A stretch of DNA of 16,096 nt from assembly GCA_964487155.1 (NCBI GenBank), contig CAZAQB010000073.1:1-16096 (forward strand). Reading direction: 5' to 3'. This stretch comes from CAZAQB01 sp964487155 (GTDB lineage Bacteria > Pseudomonadota > Gammaproteobacteria > Nitrococcales > Nitrococcaceae). Both the position numbers and the translations under genes were made by a program. Below, in pieces: positions 13,296 through 16,096 of this stretch. The notes under the pieces were generated by a model, which worked only from the letters and a program-made list of their open reading frames with translations, ran no database searches and was not told the DNA's origin. Every line of letters starts with the position of its first letter. The stretch's first letter is position 1.

Positions 13296-14624
13296 ATGCA
13301 GCAGCAGGTGGACAGCATCATCCAGGCCCGCTGGGTCATTCCCGTGGAGCCCCACGCAGCGGTGCTCGAGGACCATGCCGTGGTGGTGGACGCCGGCCGC
13401 ATCCTGGCGCTGCTGCCGGCCGCCGCCGCGGAGCAGACCTACCAAGCCGAACACGTCACCCGACTGGCCCACCACGCCCTGATCCCGGGGCTGGTGAACA
13501 GCCACACTCATGCCGCCATGAGCCTGCTGCGCGGCCTGGCGGATGACCTGCCCCTGATGCGCTGGCTCACCGAGCACATCTGGCCCGCGGAACAGGCTCA
13601 CGTCAGCGCCGAGTTCGTGCGTCAGGGCGCGGAACTCGCTATTGCCGAGATGCTGCGCACCGGCACCACCTGCTTCAACGACATGTACTTCTTCCCGGAA
13701 CAGGTTGCCCAGGCGGCCACCGCCGCCGGCATGCGGGCGGTGCTGGGCATGATCGTCATCGACTTCCCCAGCGCCTACGCCTCCGGGCCCGCGGAGTACC
13801 TGGAGCGGGGCCTGGCGCTGCGCGACAGCTACCGCAACGACCCCCTGATCCGCACGGCGTTCGCCCCCCACGCCCCCTACACCGTGGCCGGCGAGCACCT
13901 GGAGCGCATCCGCACGCTCGCCGACGAGTTGGACGAGCCGGTGCATATCCATCTCCATGAGACCACCCACGAAGTGAACGAGGCGCTCGCGCGCCACGGC
14001 CGCCGGCCGCTGGCCGGCCTCGACGCCCTGGGGCTGGTCTCGCCGGCGCTGCTGGCGGTGCACATGACGCAGCTCCAGGCCGCCGAGATCGACCGCCTGG
14101 CCGAGGCCGGCGCCCACGTGGTGCACTGCCCCCAGTCCAACCTCAAGCTGGCCAGCGGTTTCTGCCCGGTGGCGGCGCTGCTGGAGACCGGGGTCAACGT
14201 CTGCCTGGGCACCGACGGGGCCGCCAGCAACAACGACCTGGACCTGTTCGGCGAGATGGGCACCGCCGCCATGCTGGCCAAGGCCGTGTCCGGCGACGCC
14301 GCCGCGGTTCCCGCCGCGCACGCCCTGCGCATGGCCACCCTGAACGGGGCCCGGGCTCTGGGCCTGGCGGACACCATCGGCTCGCTGGAGCCCGGCAAGG
14401 CGGCGGACCTGGTGGCCGTCGACCTGGGCGGCGTGGGCGCCGTGCCGGTCTACCACCCGGTCTCCCAGCTGGTGTACTCGGGCAGCGGCGAGCGGGTCAG
14501 CGACGTCTGGATCGCCGGCCGCCAGGTGCTGAGAAGCGGCGTCCTCACCACCGTGGACCAGGAGCGCGTGCTGGGCCAGGCGGCGGAGTGGCGTGATATC
14601 ATCGCCGCCGGTGACAGCGCCTGA
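13296..14624 (+). CDS. mtaD: 5-methylthioadenosine / S-adenosylhomocysteine deaminase (TRZ/ATZ amidohydrolase family)
   Basis: Zinc amidohydrolase expected to deaminate methylthioadenosine to methylthioinosine, and possibly S-adenosylhomocysteine. The 442 residues show the metal-binding His70 and His72 in LVNSHTHAAMSLLRG, APHAPYT at 190-196, the metal His219 and substrate/catalytic Glu222 in HIHLHETTHE, His256 in VHMTQL, HCPQSNLKLASG at 277-288, and the metal Asp307 in LGTDGAASNNDLDLF. The C-terminus has the usual NGARALGL and LEPGKAADLVAVD segments. The ATG has GGAG 8 nt upstream. The neighbours mtnA (divergent) and ubiG match the P. aeruginosa PA3168-PA3172 order as I recall it, where the PA3170 protein is a methylthioadenosine deaminase. 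Guanine-deaminase-like or other relatives are less likely; substrate choice between MTA and SAH is not visible. Confidence 0.9.
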   Translation: MQQQVDSIIQARWVIPVEPHAAVLEDHAVVVDAGRILALLPAAAAEQTYQAEHVTRLAHHALIPGLVNSHTHAAMSLLRGLADDLPLMRWLTEHIWPAEQAHVSAEFVRQGAELAIAEMLRTGTTCFNDMYFFPEQVAQAATAAGMRAVLGMIVIDFPSAYASGPAEYLERGLALRDSYRNDPLIRTAFAPHAPYTVAGEHLERIRTLADELDEPVHIHLHETTHEVNEALARHGRRPLAGLDALGLVSPALLAVHMTQLQAAEIDRLAEAGAHVVHCPQSNLKLASGFCPVAALLETGVNVCLGTDGAASNNDLDLFGEMGTAAMLAKAVSGDAAAVPAAHALRMATLNGARALGLADTIGSLEPGKAADLVAVDLGGVGAVPVYHPVSQLVYSGSGERVSDVWIAGRQVLRSGVLTTVDQERVLGQAAEWRDIIAAGDSA

Positions 14625-14654
14625 AACGCCCCGGGAGGGCATCGGAAAAAGTCG

Positions 14655-15395
14655 ATGGATAACGACGTCGCAAACGTCGACGCCGCCGAACTCGCGAAAT
14701 TCGAATCGGCCGCCAGCCGCTGGTGGGATCCCGAGAGCGAGTTCAAGCCCCTGCATGAGATCAACCCGCTGCGCCTGGACTACATCGAGGCCCGGCTCGG
14801 CGGCCTCTCGGGGTTGCGGGTGGCGGATGTGGGCTGCGGCGGCGGCCTGCTCGCCGAGGGCATGGCCACCCGCGGCGCCCGCGTCACCGGGGTCGATCTC
14901 GCGAAGCGCAGCCTGGCCGTGGCCCGCGCCCACGCCGTGGAGAGCGGCCTCGAGGTCGACTACCGCTGCACCTCCGCCGAGGCCCTGGCCCGGGAACTGC
15001 CCGGCGAGTTCGACGCCGTCACCTGCCTGGAGCTGCTGGAGCACGTGCCGCACCCGGCCGGCCTGCTGGACGCCTGCGCCGTGCTGCTGCGCCCGGGGGG
15101 CTCGCTGCTGGTGTCCACCATCAACCGCAACCCCAAGGCCTACCTGCTGGCGGTGATCGGCGCGGAATACGTGCTGCGCCTGCTGCCCAAGGGCACCCAC
15201 GACTACCAGCGCTTCATCCGGCCCTCGGAACTGTCCCACTGGTGCCGGCAGGCCGGACTGCTGGCGCGGGATCTCACCGGCATGACCTACAACCCGCTGA
15301 CCCGCAGCTTCAGCCTGTCGCCGGACGTGGATGTCAACTACCTGGCCCACTTCCAGCGGCCCGCCCAGGGCGGGGAGGAGCCGGCCGCGCCATGA
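14655..15395 (+). CDS. ubiG: Ubiquinone biosynthesis O-methyltransferase
   Basis: SAM-dependent enzyme that carries out both O-methylation steps of ubiquinone synthesis, on the cytoplasmic side of the membrane. The 246 residues (E. coli 240) contain the N-terminal FESAASRWWDPESEFKPLHEINPLR (16-40), SAM motif I VADVGCGGGLLAE (56-68), the acidic VTGVDLAKRSL (77-87), LELLEHVPHP (125-134), and the UbiG-specific INRNPKAYLLAVIGAEYVL (156-174) and GTHDYQRFIRPSEL (180-193). The ATG at 14655 lies 30 nt after mtaD with a modest GGAAAA ribosome site. The stop overlaps the next gene as ATGA. Its presence indicates a ubiquinone-using proteobacterium. The assignment is secure. Confidence 0.96.
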   Translation: MDNDVANVDAAELAKFESAASRWWDPESEFKPLHEINPLRLDYIEARLGGLSGLRVADVGCGGGLLAEGMATRGARVTGVDLAKRSLAVARAHAVESGLEVDYRCTSAEALARELPGEFDAVTCLELLEHVPHPAGLLDACAVLLRPGGSLLVSTINRNPKAYLLAVIGAEYVLRLLPKGTHDYQRFIRPSELSHWCRQAGLLARDLTGMTYNPLTRSFSLSPDVDVNYLAHFQRPAQGGEEPAAP

Positions 15396-16093
15396 TGCCC
15401 CTGCCCCCGGTGGACGCCGTGCTGCTGGATCTCGACGGCACCCTGCTGGACACCGCGCCCGATCTCATCGGCAGCCTCAACGACCTGCGCACCGAGCGTG
15501 AGCTGGCCACCCTCGCGGCCGGCGAGCTGCAGCCGGTGGTTTCCCACGGCAGCGCTCCCATGATCCGGCGGGGCTTTCACCTGGAGGCCTCCGACCACCG
15601 CTTCGAGGACCTGCGCCAGCGCTTCCTGGCCCTGTACCGGGATCGCCTGGCCCGCGAGACCCGCGCCTACCCGGGCATGGAGGAGGTGCTGGCAACCCTG
15701 GACGCGCGCGGCATCCCCTGGGCCGTGGTCACCAACAAGCCGGGCTGGCTGGCCCGGCCGCTGCTGGAGCTGCTGGGCTACGACCGGCGCGCCGCCTGCG
15801 TGGTCACCGGCGAGTGCGTCGCCCGGCGCAAGCCCAACCCCTACCCCATCGAGGAAGCCTGCCGGCTGATGGGCATCCCCCCCCAGCGGGCCCTGGTGCT
15901 GGGAGACGCCCAGCGCGACGTGGAAGCCGGCCGGCGGGCGGGCTGCCTGACCCTGGTGGCCCTGTTCGGCTATATCATCGCCGAAGACCGGGTCGCCTAC
16001 TGGGGCGCCCACGGGCTACTGAGCCGGCCCGAGGAGCTATTTCGCTGGATCCCGGGCGCACCCGAGGCCCCGCCCGCTTCGACTCCGGCCTGA
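15392..16093 (+). CDS. mupP: HAD-family phosphatase, likely MupP (N-acetylmuramic acid 6-phosphate phosphatase)
   Basis: HAD hydrolase with aspartate-phosphate chemistry. The 233 residues have motif I DLDGT (Asp13, Asp15), motif II VVTNKP (Thr114), motif III Lys147 in RRKPNP, and motif IV VLGDAQRD (Asp172, Asp176), with a helical cap between about residues 20 and 90. Genes like this are often named gph (phosphoglycolate phosphatase), but directly after ubiG the Pseudomonas counterpart (PA3172) is MupP, which dephosphorylates MurNAc-6-phosphate in the peptidoglycan recycling route through MurU. The motif line LDTAPDLIGSLNDLR also looks MupP-like. The start is the ATG at 15392, overlapping the ubiG stop (ATGA), with GGAGGAG 11 nt upstream; an ATG one codon later is also possible. 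Family certain, substrate inferred from context. Confidence 0.85.
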   Translation: MMPLPPVDAVLLDLDGTLLDTAPDLIGSLNDLRTERELATLAAGELQPVVSHGSAPMIRRGFHLEASDHRFEDLRQRFLALYRDRLARETRAYPGMEEVLATLDARGIPWAVVTNKPGWLARPLLELLGYDRRAACVVTGECVARRKPNPYPIEEACRLMGIPPQRALVLGDAQRDVEAGRRAGCLTLVALFGYIIAEDRVAYWGAHGLLSRPEELFRWIPGAPEAPPASTPA

Positions 16094-16096
16094 GAG

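Noticed and set aside
13233..15350. N-terminal extension of the mtnA frame to more than 1000 residues
   Set aside because: It runs antisense through mtaD and ubiG. MtnA homology starts at MAHDTVRALEW (13232), and family members have about 350 residues.

Overview
This window is a GC-rich stretch of a bacterial chromosome, almost certainly from a gammaproteobacterium. It carries ubiG (ubiquinone synthesis), a class II-type EPSP synthase and a gyrA-like GyrA with the E. coli residue numbering. Its gene order follows, from memory, the Pseudomonas aeruginosa region rpsA-cmk-(tyrA/aroA)-hisC-pheA-serC-gyrA / mtnA-mtaD-ubiG-mupP. Three differences suggest a lineage outside Pseudomonas, possibly Ectothiorhodospiraceae/Chromatiales-like: tyrA and aroA are separate, a SerA-type dehydrogenase lies between serC and pheA, and a cyclophilin plus a lipoprotein lie between gyrA and mtnA. 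The lineage is an inference. A block of exactly 100 N shows that this is a draft or scaffolded assembly.

Layout, minus strand read right to left: mtnA (13232-12180), a DUF2846-like lipoprotein (12180-11746), a periplasmic cyclophilin (11694-11089), a ~207-nt gap holding a hairpin-rich gyrA leader, gyrA (10881-8314), a small candidate terminator, serC (8266-7184), a SerA-like dehydrogenase (7159-5990), pheA interrupted by the N block (5987-5112), hisC (5062-3914), tyrA (3917-3045), a ~175-bp non-coding element with terminal inverted repeats (2843-3017), aroA (2815-1487), cmk (1490-792), a 114-nt leader, and rpsA, cut by the window edge (677-1). Plus strand: mtaD (13296-14624), ubiG (14655-15395) and a MupP-like HAD phosphatase (15392-16093), divergent from mtnA across 63 nt.

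Function: serC/serA give two consecutive steps to serine. pheA, hisC, tyrA and aroA cover the end of the shikimate pathway and the Phe/Tyr branches. cmk and rpsA add nucleotide and translation functions. This is the 'mixed-function supraoperon' described for Pseudomonas. Start/stop overlaps (hisC/tyrA, aroA/cmk, mtnA/lipoprotein, ubiG/HAD) and short spacers point to co-transcription and coupled translation. mtnA and mtaD together suggest methionine salvage through methylthioinosine.

The window is mainly conserved housekeeping DNA, and I found no clear new multi-gene system. The parts most worth a second look are the inverted-repeat element between tyrA and aroA, the structured gyrA leader, the atypical active-site segment of the SerA-like protein, the candidate terminator just ahead of serC, and the pheA gap, which must be larger than drawn.
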